From positions 1 to 14,029 of the forward strand of contig CANGVB010000026.1 of NCBI GenBank assembly GCA_947456995.1: 14,029 nucleotides of DNA, read 5' to 3'. The stretch is from Bryobacteraceae bacterium. GTDB taxonomy: Bacteria; Acidobacteriota; Terriglobia; Bryobacterales; Bryobacteraceae. The first letter of the stretch is position 1; every line of letters starts with the position of its first letter. The notes under the pieces are model-generated. The model was not told the DNA's origin, made no database searches, and saw nothing but the letters and a program-made list of their open reading frames with translations. A program made the position numbers and the translations under genes. This document shows, in pieces, positions 13,659-14,029 of this stretch.

Positions 13659-13668
13659 CACGAGGTTC

Positions 13669-14029
13669 ATGACACGCCCCCAATTCAGCCTCCTCCTTGC
13701 TGTCGTCTTTACCCCAATCGCTTCAGCAGCAACCATAACCAAGGTCTATACCTTTTCTGGCACCGGCGAGGTCTTTTACGCCCCCATCCCAAACGCGACG
13801 GTTCAGATTAACGGCACCTTCACCTACGTCATCCCAACTCTTGGCGTTCCATACTTCAGCACCTTCACCTACACCCCAACAACTTCCTTCGCCGCCTTAA
13901 CCGATGGTGACTATGACCTTACGACGGAAGCCAACAACCCAACAATCAACGGTGTGGGTCCTGAATGTACCGGCTTGAGAGTCGGGGCTCGCGCCACTTT
14001 CGAGTTAATGACTTCCTGTCTCGCCACCC
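13669..14029 (+). CDS. Secreted protein, N-terminal part (3' end outside window)
   Basis: An open frame runs from ATG 13669 to the window edge, with 120 residues visible. It starts with a signal peptide, MTRPQFSLLLAVVFTPIASA, cleaved before ATITKVYTFSG. The mature part is Thr/Tyr/Phe-rich and beta-like (NGTFTYVIPTLG, STFTYTPTTSF) with two Cys near the visible end (GPECTG, MTSC). This style is typical of acidobacterial PEP-CTERM surface proteins, and a PEP-CTERM tail may lie beyond the window, but it is not seen. GAGG lies 3 nt before the ATG, which is closer than usual. No family is recognised. Confidence 0.75.
   Translation, partial: MTRPQFSLLLAVVFTPIASAATITKVYTFSGTGEVFYAPIPNATVQINGTFTYVIPTLGVPYFSTFTYTPTTSFAALTDGDYDLTTEANNPTINGVGPECTGLRVGARATFELMTSCLAT

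Noticed and set aside
1..14029. CRISPR arrays, transposase genes, integrase or attachment sites
   Set aside because: No regularly spaced repeats, transposase-like frames or tRNA-end duplications were seen; the tRNA-Leu 3' end is not repeated in the window.

Overview
The window looks like chromosome from a high-GC, Gram-negative, surface-polysaccharide-producing bacterium, most likely an Acidobacteriota of the Solibacterales/Bryobacterales type. This is an inference from four things: several PEP-CTERM-type secreted proteins, a Wzz/TPR/BY-kinase-like cluster of the kind that accompanies exosortase A (XrtA) systems, a c-type cytochrome with CxxCH, and an OmpA-type lipoprotein. No taxonomic search was possible. 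Plus-strand genes end codons mostly in C and minus-strand genes more often in G, so the plus strand is C-rich throughout, as expected if it is the lagging strand.

Layout. (1) 1-2921, plus: the 3' part of an M28 zinc aminopeptidase with a C-terminal Fn3-like domain, followed within a few bases by polyphosphate kinase 1. (2) 2922-4285, plus: a promoter whose 17-bp spacer is exactly a palindrome, then an orphan CpaE/TadZ-like pseudo-receiver plus ParA/MinD-type ATPase. (3) 10480-4289, minus: a four-gene unit of two paralogous PEP-CTERM-like secreted proteins, a very large chain-length-determinant (Wzz)/TPR fusion, and a BY-kinase-like protein with a ruined P-loop. The last two junctions are ATGA overlaps. 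Each PEP-CTERM gene has its own closely matching sigma-28-like (TAAA-N16-GCCGAG) promoter. (4) 10598-11637: tRNA-Leu(UAA), a small secreted protein on the minus strand, and a small periplasmic cytochrome c. (5) 11638-12567: a CTAG-rich intergenic region with a perfect 14-bp inverted repeat, a classical PEP-CTERM protein with a Cys/Gln pair resembling thioester domains, and a strong terminator. (6) 12619-13634: a near-consensus sigma-54 promoter, a roughly 150-nt leader that can fold into a bulged hairpin with a pseudoknot and a competing 12-bp hairpin, an OmpA-domain lipoprotein, and a strong terminator. (7) 13669-end: the start of another secreted protein, cut by the window edge.

How it fits together. 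The minus-strand unit reads as an envelope/exopolysaccharide module: chain-length control (Wzz part), a periplasmic TPR scaffold (PrsT-like part), a cytoplasmic ATPase-like partner that has probably lost nucleotide binding, and two secreted proteins co-expressed with them. No exosortase or glycosyltransferase lies in the window. The points most worth a second look are the Wzz-TPR fusion with a lipoprotein signal buried in its middle, the sigma-54-driven structured leader before the OmpA lipoprotein, and the paired sigma-28-like promoters on the PEP-CTERM genes.
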